NCBI GenBank assembly: GCA_017590115.1
Contig: JAGGNK010009114.1
Span: forward strand, 23,627,978 to 23,691,977
Origin: Montifringilla adamsi
Lineage: Eukaryota > Chordata > Aves > Passeriformes > Passeridae
Direction: 5' to 3'
Length of the DNA: 64,000 nt
Part shown: positions 34,661-47,350 of the stretch, one piece after another
How positions within the stretch are numbered: position 1 is the first letter of the stretch
Layout: every line of letters starts with the position of its first letter
Translations under genes and position numbers: made by a program
Notes under the pieces: model-generated
Databases searched by the model: none
Told to the model about the DNA's origin: nothing
Seen by the model: only the letters and a program-made list of their open reading frames with translations

Positions 34661-37600
34661 CAAGCTCATTTCAGCTGAAGTCTTGCTTCAAATAATTACT
34701 TATGCCATGCTAGGAATACTTCAGACAATTATATGTAATGAATATAATGCATATATAACATTTCATGTTATATTGGTAATGATTATTTAAGAATTACTCA
34801 TGTATATGCTAGAAAATTTTCACATGGGTTCTACACAAGAATATTTTTTGAAAATAGGATTACTATGCATTTACTCTAATAATTTACATAATTTGCTTTT
34901 ATTTGTTTAAAAAATATCTTAAGGGTCTACATCCTGTGTAGGAAAAATAATATTTAAAAATAAGATTTCTTTATCTCAAAACTCTTGGCAGAGTCAGGGG
35001 ACTTCATTAGCTCGTGGAGCTTGTTTTGGTGTCAGAGGAATGGTGTCAAACTGCAGCTTCCACTGAATTATAAAGAACTTGTAAATGTGGTATAAATGAA
35101 ATTAGAACTGGGTGAGAAAATATGACTTCATCATAAATCAAGTGATATTTCAGGTGAGACAAAAAATACATGTACAGGCAGAATTATGTAATTGAGTCAA
35201 ATTCAGAAATATGAAAAAGCTTCAAAGTGAAGAATTGTTTCCTCTGGTGAGCTCTTTTCCAGCATTAAGAACATGTGAAATATTGATGCATTGCCCCAGT
35301 CACCTGGAAGACTCCTTATTGCTGGAGTAAACAAAGTCACTTTAATATTATTGAAGGTTTCTCTGCATTATAAGGAGCATCATGGGAGCTTATTAAGTTC
35401 ATTAGAATACTGAAGAAATGTTAACAGCAGTTCTAAGTGCTTCTTTACTCCAAGAAAACTTTGTGGGGTTTTTTTTTTTCTTTTTTGTTTTTTTTTTTTT
35501 TTTTTGAGAAGGAAAATACAGGCAGTGAGCATTGGAAAGAGACCCATGCTGGATGAAATGAGGAGAAAAAAAAATGTAGCCACTGTTGCTGTTAGCAGTT
35601 GTGGAATCTTTTGGGGAAACTTTTGAGTTTAGGGAAACTGTATTTTCACTCTTAAAACTTCATTTCTTTTTTTTTTGCATCATGTGAAGAAATATCTAGC
35701 AAGAGATAAAACACTAAAATAAAGTTTTGGTAACAAGACACAGCTTTGAAATAGCTCAGCAGAGAGATCATTGAGGTGTCTGGGGCATCTGTTGATCTGA
35801 CAAGCTGTATTATATACAAACAAAATATATACCTTAAAAAACTGCATCACTCCTGCATGAAGAGCACTGCCTGCAGCTGATGCTTCAGACAATGAGGCTG
35901 CAGAAAGTTCCACTGCTCCAGAGCACCGTCTGATTTTATTCCACACTGGTTTCCCAGATGAAAGCCTGACCATGTGGATGCACAAGAAAGCCTTCAGATA
36001 AGAGAAAGAAAGTCCTGGAACCAGCCTGGATGTGAGCAGCAGGGGTGAAGTTTGAGTCAGAGATGATGCACGTGGGCTGGGCATGTGAGGATACTGCTTG
36101 TGTCTGTGGTGGATGTAAGGGTCCTCTGGGACTCAGCTGAAAACTTCCTGGCCTTTGGATGACTTCTTGGCTTGTGGAGGATGCTGAAGGAGAGTGCCTG
36201 GGCAGATCTGCCTGAGCTGGAAAGCAGTTCTGTGAAGCATCAGCCTCAGGGCAATGACAGAGTTTGTGGTTTTGATGGCGTTATCCAAATAAATAGTGAG
36301 ATAGGAGCAAAAAAGGTGAGAATGGATGCAGCTCCGTGGAACCACCTAGGAAGCTGGAAGAAGGGTAGAAATGTTCATTAAAAAGTAAAGAAGGAGAAGG
36401 AATGAAAACTGGGAGGTGAGAGAGAGAGTCAAAGGAAGACAAGAATTCAAGCGACGGGCTGGTTGCAGGACAGAGATTCACAAATGAAGAATGGAAGCTA
36501 ATTCAGGATTTTAGAGACTTCATTAAGGCTAAGTTAATGACACCTAAGAGCTAGATTGAACTGTCTCTAGTTTGAGACACAAAAAGAACAGCTCTAATCA
36601 ACTGTTGTAGGCAAGAACTTCAACAAACTGAGAAAGGTGATCAGCTGAGAATCAATGGGACCAGTGAAACTCTCACAGGTTTGTGCAGGGGGACATGACA
36701 TCTCCATGGCAATGGCCAGAGGAAAAGGAGAGAGAAGGAAGTGCAGGCAGTTGGAGGGAGATCAAAAGCTGGGATGGGCAAGCAGAAGAGAAGATTAACA
36801 GATAAATAATTATGCACCTCTGGCATGGAAAAAGGAGAGGCTTGAGCCTGGCTCTGCAAAGTGAAATATGGTGCCAGCAGGGCTGTAAGAATCCCTCCTT
36901 CACCCAGATCTTCTGTCTGCTAAGGGACATTTTACAATTTTGTAGTTAATAGAGGGGCCCAAAGGTGAGAACTCTGGTGTGAACCAAGAAGGGTCAATAA
37001 TATACTAAATATAGGGTGATAACAGTAGGAGAACACTCCAGCAGGAGCAGTATGGGAGCAGACCACAGTCAGGTGATGCAGAGGTTGCTTGGTTCATGAA
37101 GAAACTTATGTATTGTGGTTGCCTACAGATACAGAGGGTAGGATTTGACCCTCTGATGTTTTCTTCCGTTCACCCTCAATTTCTGAACTGGTGTTGTGGC
37201 TTTTAATTGTGGAACCCAGAAGTGGCTGGGGTCAGCATCCTCCCAAACCCCCATTTTCTCCTTGGGTACCCAGTATTTCCAGTCCCTGCAAGGGATTTCA
37301 GGGTAGCTAATTACACTGGCCTTCGTTCTTTTCCTTTTATTTTGTTTGCTTGGGTTTTTTTTTGGCTTTGTGCCTGTTGTGAGGGGATATGAAGCAGACT
37401 AAGATCTGCCCTGTTATGCCTAACTAGAAAGGAAATCTTTCTCATCCTTATGTAAGTGTTTTGAGTCCTTGTCGAAATGATGTATTCCCAAATGGCACTG
37501 GTGTTAATGTGAATATTGAATTATGAATAGATTTTTATGACACATATATCAGAGTTTTGAAGATCACAAGGGAAAAAAAAATTTCTACTGACTGCAATTT

Positions 37601-39080
37601 GATGAAAAGCACACAAAGCCCAGAATAGCTGCTGATTTCAGGCACTGTTTTAGTTACAGGTATAAGAAAAAAACAAATAGGTAAAGCAACATTTTTCCTT
37701 CATTTCCTGTGTATGTACTAGTTCCACTGTGGGATTTAAACAGCAGTGATTAACCCTCAAAATAAATAGTTTTCAGAATCTGAAAAAAAAAAGTCCTTTG
37801 GAAACATCTAATTTGATCATTGATTTTGGCTGACTGTAGGAGAAATTTTGGAGCAGTAGATTTACAAGTCTGTGATGCAGAGTTTAAACAAAGCCCTATT
37901 GATGGTGCAAAGGCTTTTATTTCTTTGTCTGCAAAATGGCACAGAACAAATTGAAGGGTGCCTTCACAGCAAGACATTTTGCTCTTTGATTTCAGCTTTG
38001 ATTCTCTTCAAACATGTAGCATTAGCACCTCTATTTAGATGTTCTCAGTACGAACAGAAAATAGGTGAATTCAGAGAGGTCCTATGAAAGAAGACAGTGC
38101 ATATGGGAGAAGGATGTTTTCATTATTTATTCTCAGTTTGGCTTCCTGAACATTGAAATATTAGTGCTCTTGAAAGATAAGTTTTTCTAGAAGAAACTGG
38201 TGTAAAAATGACATGATGTAGTAATTACTAATGGAACACAATCTTGGGATGTATTAATGGAAGTTTCTGTTAGTAAAAGGCAGTAAGTTTTTTGGGTGTA
38301 CTTATTCCTTAATTGTCTCCTTGCCTCAGTTTTCTTATCTGTAAGATAGAGTTTTTTTTGGGTTTCTTGAGTAATGCACTATAAAAATGCACATTTTTGT
38401 ATATATCTTTCAATTATGGTCTTAAAAATCCTTAAAACAGTCATAAAGAAAACCATTTAATTTCCTTTTGACTTTTCATTCAAAGCAAAACAGTCATTCA
38501 AAAGATGGTAGCATATGTGGTCAGCTAAGTTCCCTCTCTAGCCTGAATAATTAATTTCTAGAATAGCTGAGTCAGCCATTTATAACAGTCTTTAAAGTTC
38601 TTGGTAATAAGCCAGGAAGTCAGTCCTCAGAAAGGTCAAGAAGACCAAAACATGATCTTTCTCTGAGTAGTTGCTGCTCTTGATAAATCTCTTTTCATTT
38701 GTAATTTATTGTGTGCCCTCTCTGTGCCTCTCCAATGCCAAGGCTTCTCATGTGCCCAGGATAAGTTGTTTCTTCTTAAGCTGAGTCAGCAAACTCAAGT
38801 TCCAGTGGTAAGTTTGGGTAATAAAGGAATTGGGACAAGTTGGTTTGATCTCACAAATTCCCTGAATATCTGCAGGACAAATAAACTGCCAGCACCAGAT
38901 CTGTCTGTAGGGGTTGGTAAATGATGCAGAATCTCCTGCCTGTGGCTGCAGAAATGGTGCTGTGATGGTCCAGCCTCAGAGGTGGGTTTGAGCCCTGGGT
39001 TGCCATGGAAGATTTAGGAAATCAGCAGAACCCATATGGTGCCCGAATAATCTACTGTGTAAAATAATGCTGTCAAACTC
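34661..39080. other. Non-coding, no gene recognised
   Basis: AT-rich desert. Contains an inverted repeat ATATAACA/TGTTATAT (34753-34773) and a T-rich tract (35469-35505). GC rises mildly over 35860-36930, but no exon was recognised. Confidence 0.4.
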
Positions 39081-39339
39081 TTGTCCTTGAATGCATTTTT
39101 ATTTGATTTTATATTTCCTAACACACTGACAGCACATAACAAATAACAGCCAAGTAATACCTGTGGAGGTATTATTTTTTATTAGTATAAATAAATACAT
39201 TCAATCAGGCATAATATTTTCAATTATTTGAGAGACTAAGATTTATTGCTTTATTTTTTGGTCATTTAAGTAAATAAATAATATTCTGTGTGGCTCATAA
39301 TCTTCTATGAATCATTTCTTTATTTTCCTTCATTCTAGC

Positions 39340-39930
39340 AATTTATAAATGCATTAAGTACAATTCCATATTTAAATAACATTAAAATGGTGGCACAAGT
39401 TAAAGCCACCACAGCGTAAAAGAAGTACAGGCTGCCAAGATAAATGTGAATGTCCTAATTCTGATTATTTATGCTGCAGTCTAAATGCTGAACATATTTT
39501 TGTAATGAATATGTTTGCAAATTTCCAGTGGGATTTAAATTTTTCCCAAGTACAAATTTACTGGGGAAAAGAAAATACACGATGACTATAATTTGCCTGT
39601 AATAATGCTCCTCTGCTGACACAAACAGCTACACAAACTTTAAAAGTATGTTATTTTATCAGAACACATTGAAGCAGTGCAGCACAATGGGTGGTGTTGT
39701 TTTGGTAAGATAATCACCCCCCGAGGTGTACTGAGGCACAGTGTGGCTGATTACCCCTAATCCTATTGGGATGTAATTATTTCATGGTAACGATATTCTT
39801 GGAAGTGCCTTATTGCTGTTATCAAATTTCTTTTAGCTTTGTATCTAAACACATTAAACAATGACTTTGTCAACTTCGAGGTCCACTGAGATTAAATATC
39901 TTTTCACAACGTTTAATTGGCAGTTGAAAT
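39340..39930. promoter_or_regulatory. Candidate conserved non-coding element with OTX/PITX-type sites
   Basis: High-complexity, repeat-free stretch. At 39749-39763 it has GATTACCCCTAATCC, two inverted homeodomain K50-type half-sites, followed by GGGATGTAATTA. GATAA and TAAT motifs are frequent. Motif density alone cannot prove function. Confidence 0.25.
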
Positions 39931-42900
39931 ATTTTTTTTCAAGTCTGGTTTTGATTTCCTTGTAAAACTCCAGCAGAATTGCAAGCAGAAGAGTAGGAGA
40001 TTGTAATCCATCTCAATGAAGCCTCAAAGCACAAAGAGTTTTATAAAATTAGAAAAGCAGACCTGTTGGCTAGCAGGGATTCCTAGAAAATTAAGACTAT
40101 TAGGAATTTAAATAATATGAAGTTATATTTGAATTATTTTTGCATTATATTCCAATTTTATTTAAATAATATACAGTTAAGGGGGCACTGAAGTCACATC
40201 AGCTCTGCAAGCCTCCAGTGCAGGGTAAGATATCTGAGTGAGTCTGAACTATGGGTGCTCACCAGGAGGGGCAGGCTGGAGGTCCATTTCTCTTTTTATC
40301 TTCAGTCTTCATCTATCATCAAATCAAGATATTATATATACATTATATATATTAAATATTCAAGGAATATTTGATGTTATATCTGATTTATGTGGTCAGA
40401 AGTTATACTTAGACCACAGGGCAGAGTTTTCCCAGCTGAGCTCTTTTGCTTGAACGGTGCAAGATTATTCCATGGCTCTCCTCCAGCATCCTCCTGCCTG
40501 TCCTGTCCAGAGAAATCAAGACACAGGAAGAAGAGACCTCTAACCCCAATGATGAACCAAAATGTGGATTGAGGAGAACCCTCTCCTACACCTCAGCCAA
40601 AGACACTGCAGCTCAGAAGTCTCTCTTGGTAGTCTGTAGAACTGAAAAATGGATCTAGGAATTAGAATGGATTCAGCTGAATTTTCTGTTTTAGTGTAGG
40701 AGAGGGAGAAATGCAAGAAATTTGTCAGTGGATAAAGGTGTATTGTTAAGTCATCACATTTTGAAACTATTGAGCCCTTCCTGGAGATGAAGAATTATTC
40801 TGCTAAATCCTTGGAGCCCTATTAACTTGAGCAAGGATAAAGAGTTGAAGAGTCTCTTTGGGGCAGAAGAGATTATAGAATGGAACAGGAAGATTCCAAA
40901 GTAAAAACCCCTAGAAACAGTTTTGGGGAAAGGCTTAGAGTAAGATTCCTGTGTTTTTGTTGCATAATTTATGAAAGAAAGACTCCAGAAAACTGAAAAA
41001 GTTGGACCACTGTTTATATACTGTGTTCAAAGCAGACTTAGGATCTTTTTCCAGCATGATAGCAAAAATTCAGGAGGATTATTTTTGTTTATAATTAGTG
41101 TATAAGTGGATGTTGGCTCTCAGGGATGATTGTATTATAAAGAAAGGAGCAAAGGACCAGCAAGATGTAATGTTTTCTGGACCTCTGCCCATTCCACAAA
41201 TCACATTCTCCTCCAGGCTTTCTCAGCAGATCATCTTTGTTCTCTACTGAATGGAGTGCTCAAAGATGAGTTGTGTTCATTTGTTTTCTAAAGTAGGGCT
41301 TGTTTGCACTCTATTTGAAATAGATTTCTGTCTTATTATACTAATGCACGTTCAGCTCTAATCTAATAATCTGATCTAGATTACTAAGTGCTAACAGAGC
41401 TGTTATCTATCAGGGTGAGTTTATCTCAGCCAAGGAGATGATTTCCAAAGGGAATAAGCAAGATTTCAGAGTATGAATGTGAATTATAAATGAGGACACA
41501 GGTAGCACATTTCAGTAATGAGGAGGTAAAATGATAATTCACTGGCTCAAACCTGCTGTGATCTAAAGTAGATTTTAATTGATAGAGATTTGCAAGGTGC
41601 ATGACCTTTGTGCAAGTTAACAGTGTTGAGCTAAGAGGACAGGATACTTCAAAAATTATTTTTATAACAGAGGAGGTTCCAGTTTAAATTAATTCAACTC
41701 AAGTTCCACCTGGTATTGTTAAATTCTGTCTCTCTTCAGGGTTTGACTGTAATGTTTTATTTTAATTCTTACCTACCAGTTTTGCATAAAGTCATTGAAT
41801 TTCTCATCTGAATCATTGTAAATGGCTCTTAGAGCATATTCTAACCTCAATAAAAGCAATTTTCATTATAAAATTGATTACTAATTTTTCATAGAAACTC
41901 ACATCAGGTCCAAAATCACATTTCTTGATGGCAGTGATATCACTTCTACAGAGTAAAATGTTGAACTTTTATTTGGGAGATTTTATTTATTTTTTTTTGT
42001 GTGTGTGTGTGTCAGTAAGGTAGTGGGTCTTCTGTGACCTAATTTAGGAGTTCAGCTTATCTTAATGACAAAGAAAGCCTTTACAGATGTCCTTCAACTC
42101 AAGTTTCAGTGAGGGAAAGTTTAGTGGTAGGGCAGCTTCTTGTCCTCCTTTGTAGGGAACATCTTCATTGTTGGAAGAGCTCAGAATTCCAGCCCTCCCA
42201 CCATCTCTTGTCCATGAACTGCAGGGCCATAGGGCTCAGAAGAACACTCACAATATCTATGAGTTTCAAAAAGCTGACAAATCTTGAAAAAAGTATTTAA
42301 AAGTCTGTATCTCTTGCAAATAAATAGAAAAAAAAAAAAAAGCCAAACCAAATAGCTCTTCTCTCCAGCTACTAGGAATGCAAACATTTAAAGGAACAAG
42401 ATAGATTTACTCTTTCCTTGGTTTCCAGCACCAGAGTCTGGGATTTGGCTGCAGACCCTGATGATTGCTTTTTAGGCCAATATCTCACTTGGCCTAGCTG
42501 AAAAGCAAAGGCTTTTAATTTCTAACCGTTATTTATGACAGAGGTTCCAGCTGAAACCTTGGTCTGGATAGGCTAAAATGCTTTTAATTTTCACTCAAAA
42601 ATGCAATTTGTCTTACGAAATGGGCATAATTTAAGGTCTGAATGATTTAGTATAGATTTTTAATAACTGTTTTCTTACTACTAGATAATCCCTGGGTTGT
42701 GCAGAATATTATTCTTAATGCAGGAAGGCAGAGTGGCTGCTTTGAGAGCTTATTACCTTTGAGCAAGAGCGTTAATATGGTTTAAATCCTATCAGGGCCT
42801 GGAGGAATCCCTCATCAAACCCTGCCACTACCAACTTCCTATTAAACTTGTTCCTCAGAGCTGTTTCTTAAAAAAATGAATTGTCTGTTTTAAAAATGAG

Positions 42901-44075
42901 TTGAGCAAGTGCATATTTATGAAGGACACTGGTGGTGCAGAGGCCTTGAAGACCAACATGTGTTTTTTTTGTGGGAGCAGTACTGGAAGTGTCTGGCAAG
43001 GATGTTGCATGGTGCCTGCAGGAAAGTGAGGCTTGGTGGCTCCTGGGCAGCCTGAGGAATGAGATGTGCTGGGATTGACATTCTTGGCTGCCCTTGGAGG
43101 TGTCAGCAGAGTGAGTCTCCTCGTAGGCCAGCCAGCAGAGGAGTAATAGGTCTCTCAGAGAATTCTTGTCATCTCCTGTCTGTAGTTCATTACCATTTCT
43201 TTCTTTCTAACCTTTGGCATTCTGATCCCTGTGGCTGGCAGGTTGTGGTTCTCATTCTGTGACAATTTCAGCTCTCTCAGGGAGATGAGTGCTCTTATTT
43301 TGAGAGTGTGAGTTGGAGAAAAAGGGTGAGTTACAAAGGCACAATTTTACCTGTGCCTTGTAAGCTTTTTCACCAAGTTACTGCAATTATTATTAGTCAG
43401 CCTTGAATAATCTGTGTGATACAACCTCTGTGTGTGCAGTACCTCACATTCAGAACCTAAACTTTACAACCTGGGCCTTTACATCTATACCTCAATGAGC
43501 AGACCTCAAATCATCAACCATCTTGCTGATGTCTAAATAGGGTACTACAAGTGATGGATGAAATGCCTGTGATGTGCCCAGCAGAAAGGAGTGAGTCCTG
43601 CTGGCTTTAGTAGCAGCTGCTGTAGAACCTCCATGTGGAGGGCAGTGTAAGTGCTCATGTCAGTGATCTGCTGCATAGATGGAGGGTCAAGGCAAGGATA
43701 ATTAAGAGTTTCCTAACTGAAATATAATTCCCAAATGCCCCTTTTTCATTTTTACAGTAGCCTTATAGAGGATCCCAACTGAATTCTCAGTTGTATAGTT
43801 GGATTTGTGATTGCCTTTAATTTATGACTAAATTAGAGGTGGACTCCTTATTTACTCTTCTTACTCCTAATCTCCTCTCTCTTCAAAATCAGGCTCTCCC
43901 AAATGAAAGTGAGACTGTGAACTTTAAAAATGTGCTCCTTTTCCAATCTCTAATGCCCTTTAATTCTTTTCAAGGTAATTTTCATCCTGGTAGCTCACCT
44001 GACTCATCACTGTCTTTGTCCCTTTTTATCTTTGTCTGCTATTTTCACACTTCATTTTCTATTCTTTCATTCCCT

Positions 44076-44077
<2 letters not shown>
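39931..44077. other. Non-coding, no gene recognised
   Basis: AT-rich sequence with AT alternation at 40328-40360 and a short (GT)7 run after a T-tract at 41990-42012. No exon or repeat family identified. Confidence 0.4.
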
Positions 44078-44106
<29 letters not shown>

Positions 44107-44116
44107 CCCCTCGCAG
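44078..44116 (+). repeat. T29 homopolymer followed by CCCCTCGCAG
   Basis: Twenty-nine T (44078-44106), then CCCCTCGCAG. It looks like a perfect 3' splice acceptor, but more economically it is a homopolymer expansion. Confidence 0.85.
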
Positions 44117-44459
44117 TTCTGACATCCTTTGCCCAATTTCTTCCCTAAGTGTTTCTCATAAGGCCAGCAGTCAGGATCCTTAATCAGGCCTGATGCATGA
44201 GGCTGGCACCGTGTCCTGCCTTGAGCTGCAGAGGCTCAGGAGGCTGGAGCACAGATCAATAGACCATGCAGAGGATGCTCCTCATTCCCCCCACGCTCTC
44301 TCCTTGGGCTGAGCTGATATTTAAGAAACTCAATCTCACAGCACAGACCAAATGAGATTGTTTTCATTAGCCCAGGAAGATCTCAGCAGTGAGAGTTTAT
44401 ATCAGATATGAAGTGAGGACCAGATCCTTAGGCAGAATTAACCAAAATGCTGCTCTGGT

Positions 44460-44474
44460 GGGAGGGAGGGAGGG
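44460..44474 (+). other. Canonical G-quadruplex motif
   Basis: GGGAGGGAGGGAGGG: four G3 runs with single-A loops, the most stable class of intramolecular parallel G-quadruplex. Confidence 0.85.
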
Positions 44475-44479
44475 AGATG

Positions 44480-45698
44480 GCTCTGATTCCCCACAGCAGC
44501 AGATGTGGAATGCCACAGCTCTGTCTTGGCTGTTACCTTTCCAGGCACCTCACAATGCCAGTGTTTTATTATTTAAAGACAGAACACTACCAAAGAATAT
44601 AAAAAAACCTCTACCACCACACTGAATATTAAGCTTATGAGGCCAATGTAAGGAAAACAGCAGCTGAGCAAAAAATGTGGTAAAAATATTTCCAATGACA
44701 TTCCAAAGAAGGACCAAATCAAGAAATGAATATCTGTACTCCAAAAAGTAAATGCAAAAATGTTATTGATCACCAACAATAGTTACAGTAAATTTCTACA
44801 TTCCTGTAGCACATATAAGCGACCAAAAAATTGTTTTATTTCTATTCCATTTTGGATTGGGTAGAAGGGTAAACTGGAAATCTTGACCTGCTTTATGTTC
44901 TTTAGAGACTGAGCTGAATGCTTGTTTCTGTCAGGCACTGTCTGGTTCTGTCAAAATGGTGGAAACAAAGAATATCTTTCTTTTATGTGCAATGTTCTTA
45001 GCTGGATTCCTTGGATTTTTCTCTGTGAAATCTTTATTCTTCTTCTGCTACTGTTATTTGAAAATTTTTTCTTCCTGAGGAAAATGTGATGGAGGAGCTG
45101 GCGAGGCTGTCTTTGTAGATTAACTATTTGCAGGTAAGGTTCTGACTGCATCTCACCTTTTTTCTTTATATTAATTTGAATGACTTTCTCCTAGAGATAA
45201 AACCATTGCAAAGGTATTGCAGGTACTGAAGTCTTCAACGTTTAGAAGCCCAAGGAAGGAAACACCCATTTTGAACTGGTTTTTATAGGGGTGTGTGAGT
45301 TTGGGTGCTGGAAAGGGAGCAAGGCACCCTTTGCATCCGAGGTATTTTGGTATGCTGCTGTATCTCTGGAGAAGCTGGAGGTGATAGCACAGACAATGGA
45401 TCTTCAGCCCCTGGGGTTGCCATTTCCTTATTTTAGAGTATTATTGTGATCAAAACAGGATGAGGAGTTGACTTTCAAGCAAGTCAGGATTTACATATTG
45501 TAGGTAGACAGTTTGTGGTAATTGGGAATGGGGCTGAGCTTCATCCCCAGTGGGTACAGCTGTGAAAAGCAGGTGAGCAGCATTGAAGGTAATGAGATGA
45601 GGTGTGCTGACCAACCACCAACGGGAACAGAGGGCACACAGGCGCAATGCATGAACATGAGGGATACAAAATATTGGGCTAAAGGAAAAGAAAGAGCA
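44480..45698. other. Non-coding, no feature recognised
   Basis: No exon, repeat family or regulatory motif identified. Confidence 0.4.
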
Positions 45699-45833
45699 GC
45701 TTCTTGTACCTTCTGAAATGTCATGATGTTGCTCTGTATGGGCAGAAGCTTGAAGCCTTCTGATGAGGTATGGTGCTACTCTCGGTGAATGCTTAAAGCC
45801 TTCTGAAATTGTATGGTGATACTCTGCATATTA
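45699..45833. repeat. Degenerate ~43-bp minisatellite x3
   Basis: Units start GCTTCTTGTACCTTCTGAAA (45699), GCTTGAAGCCTTCTGATGAG (45748) and GCTTAAAGCCTTCTGAAATT (45791). Each continues to a TATGGTGATACTCTG-like end. Spacings are 49 and 43 bp. Confidence 0.65.
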
Positions 45834-47204
45834 TTGTCATCTCAACTGTGACAAAGTATATGGCTTTGAATTTTCTCAAGTAAAGGAAATTGTGCCCCAA
45901 ATATCTGGGACAATTCTAAAAATGTCTTCGAACAAGTGCTCTGGGGTCACGAGCTGTTGCAGGTATGTTAGCTAACAATATGTGTTTTGTTGCCTTTTAC
46001 AGTAATGATAACTGAAAATGTCACTGCCATTATACAGTACACTTTATACTCTTTGTTCAGTGCCCTTAAGCTTCCTGTCCTGCTAAACAGAACTGCAAAT
46101 TACTGGTCCTGGGTAATCTTCCCTCAGTGGTTTGATATTTGTGTTTTTAATTGTCAAACCAATTACTGGGGCTTTCTGCTAGAGATGCTAATATTGCTTT
46201 GTGCTTAGCCAGGGGAAAAAAATAATAATTATCTCCTAGAAGTCATGTTTTGAAATATAGGAATCTAAAAATACATATTTAAAACTCAGGGAAAAATGTG
46301 AAAATATTGGTTTTATTTGGTAACTCTTGTATACTTTAATCACAGCAGAATTAATATTGTTTTTGATGTGTGTATGTCTCAGTGTGGTGGTGGATTTTTT
46401 GCAGGAACTTGTAAAAGCTTTGGTAAATGTAACAGCCTGTGTTAAAAATCATTCCTGGGTTTCCTACAAACAGGGTCAGTGTAGGTTTACATGGTGTCAA
46501 TGGGATCCATTTTGTGCTGGGCTAGGAGGTCTTTTAGCAGACTTTCCCTTGTGCTTAAACTTTGATTCTGAAGGCCATGGGCTGTTTTAAAGGCCCATTG
46601 TAAATATGAGCATTTACACTGATTGCAAAGAAGTGCTTTTGATCACAAACCTCACCTGTGCAGAGGAGTGGAAGGACAGGGTCTTGGAAAGGCAGGAGCT
46701 TGAGAAATGTGAGCCAATTTTTAAAATCAGAGATATGTGGAAGGGTTTTTTTCTGTTTGTTTGTTTCTTTCTTTTTCCTCTCCACTAAGGTTGAAATGAC
46801 ATTAAAGAGCAGAAACTTGTATGTGAAAAAGAAAGCTGTGTTCCTCTTTCATTAGAGTGCTGCTTTTCTGTTAAAATATGCAGAATAATTTTCTTTAGCA
46901 CTCAGTGTTTTCAGATAATGTGTACAGAGAAGAAGTAATGGGCTGGGCTCCCTTGGAATAAACTGCTTAGTGTGAATGAACCTGTACAATCATGTGTAAT
47001 CCAACCAGACAATAACAATGACATAGTGACAAGAAGGGTTCTAGTGGAGCATAGCCATGGTTTGGACAGTTGGGGCTTGTTTGGGGGTGAGCCACAATGC
47101 TCTGTGGTACAGACAAGCGCTCTGGTCTTACCCATATATTTCACTCTTAGCTTTTAAATAATGTGATCAAGGCATAGAATAAATCCTTTTTTATGACTAA
47201 TACT
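45834..47204. other. Non-coding, no feature recognised
   Basis: AT-rich sequence. No exon or repeat identified. Confidence 0.4.
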
Positions 47205-47350
47205 TACCTGTCCCACCCAGGACCTCCTGCAGGCTGGTTCTCCCTTCTGTCCACTTCCCCACTCAGTTTGGTGTCCTCAGCAAACTCTGTCAGGCTACAC
47301 TTGATCTCACCTTCCATATCTCTTATGGAGATATTAAACAGCCCATTGTC
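47205..47350 (-). mobile_element. CR1 LINE internal (3'-proximal) fragment
   Basis: Contains CAGTTTGGTGTCCTCAGCAAACT, ACTTGATCTCACCTTCCATATC and GATATTAAACAGCCC-type strings. These match, reversed, the non-coding region upstream of the CR1 3' tail. Both tail and ORF regions are missing. Confidence 0.75.

Noticed and set aside
44078..44116. T29 plus CCCCTCGCAG as a 3' splice site
   Set aside because: Acceptor-like only because of a homopolymer; no open, conserved exon follows.
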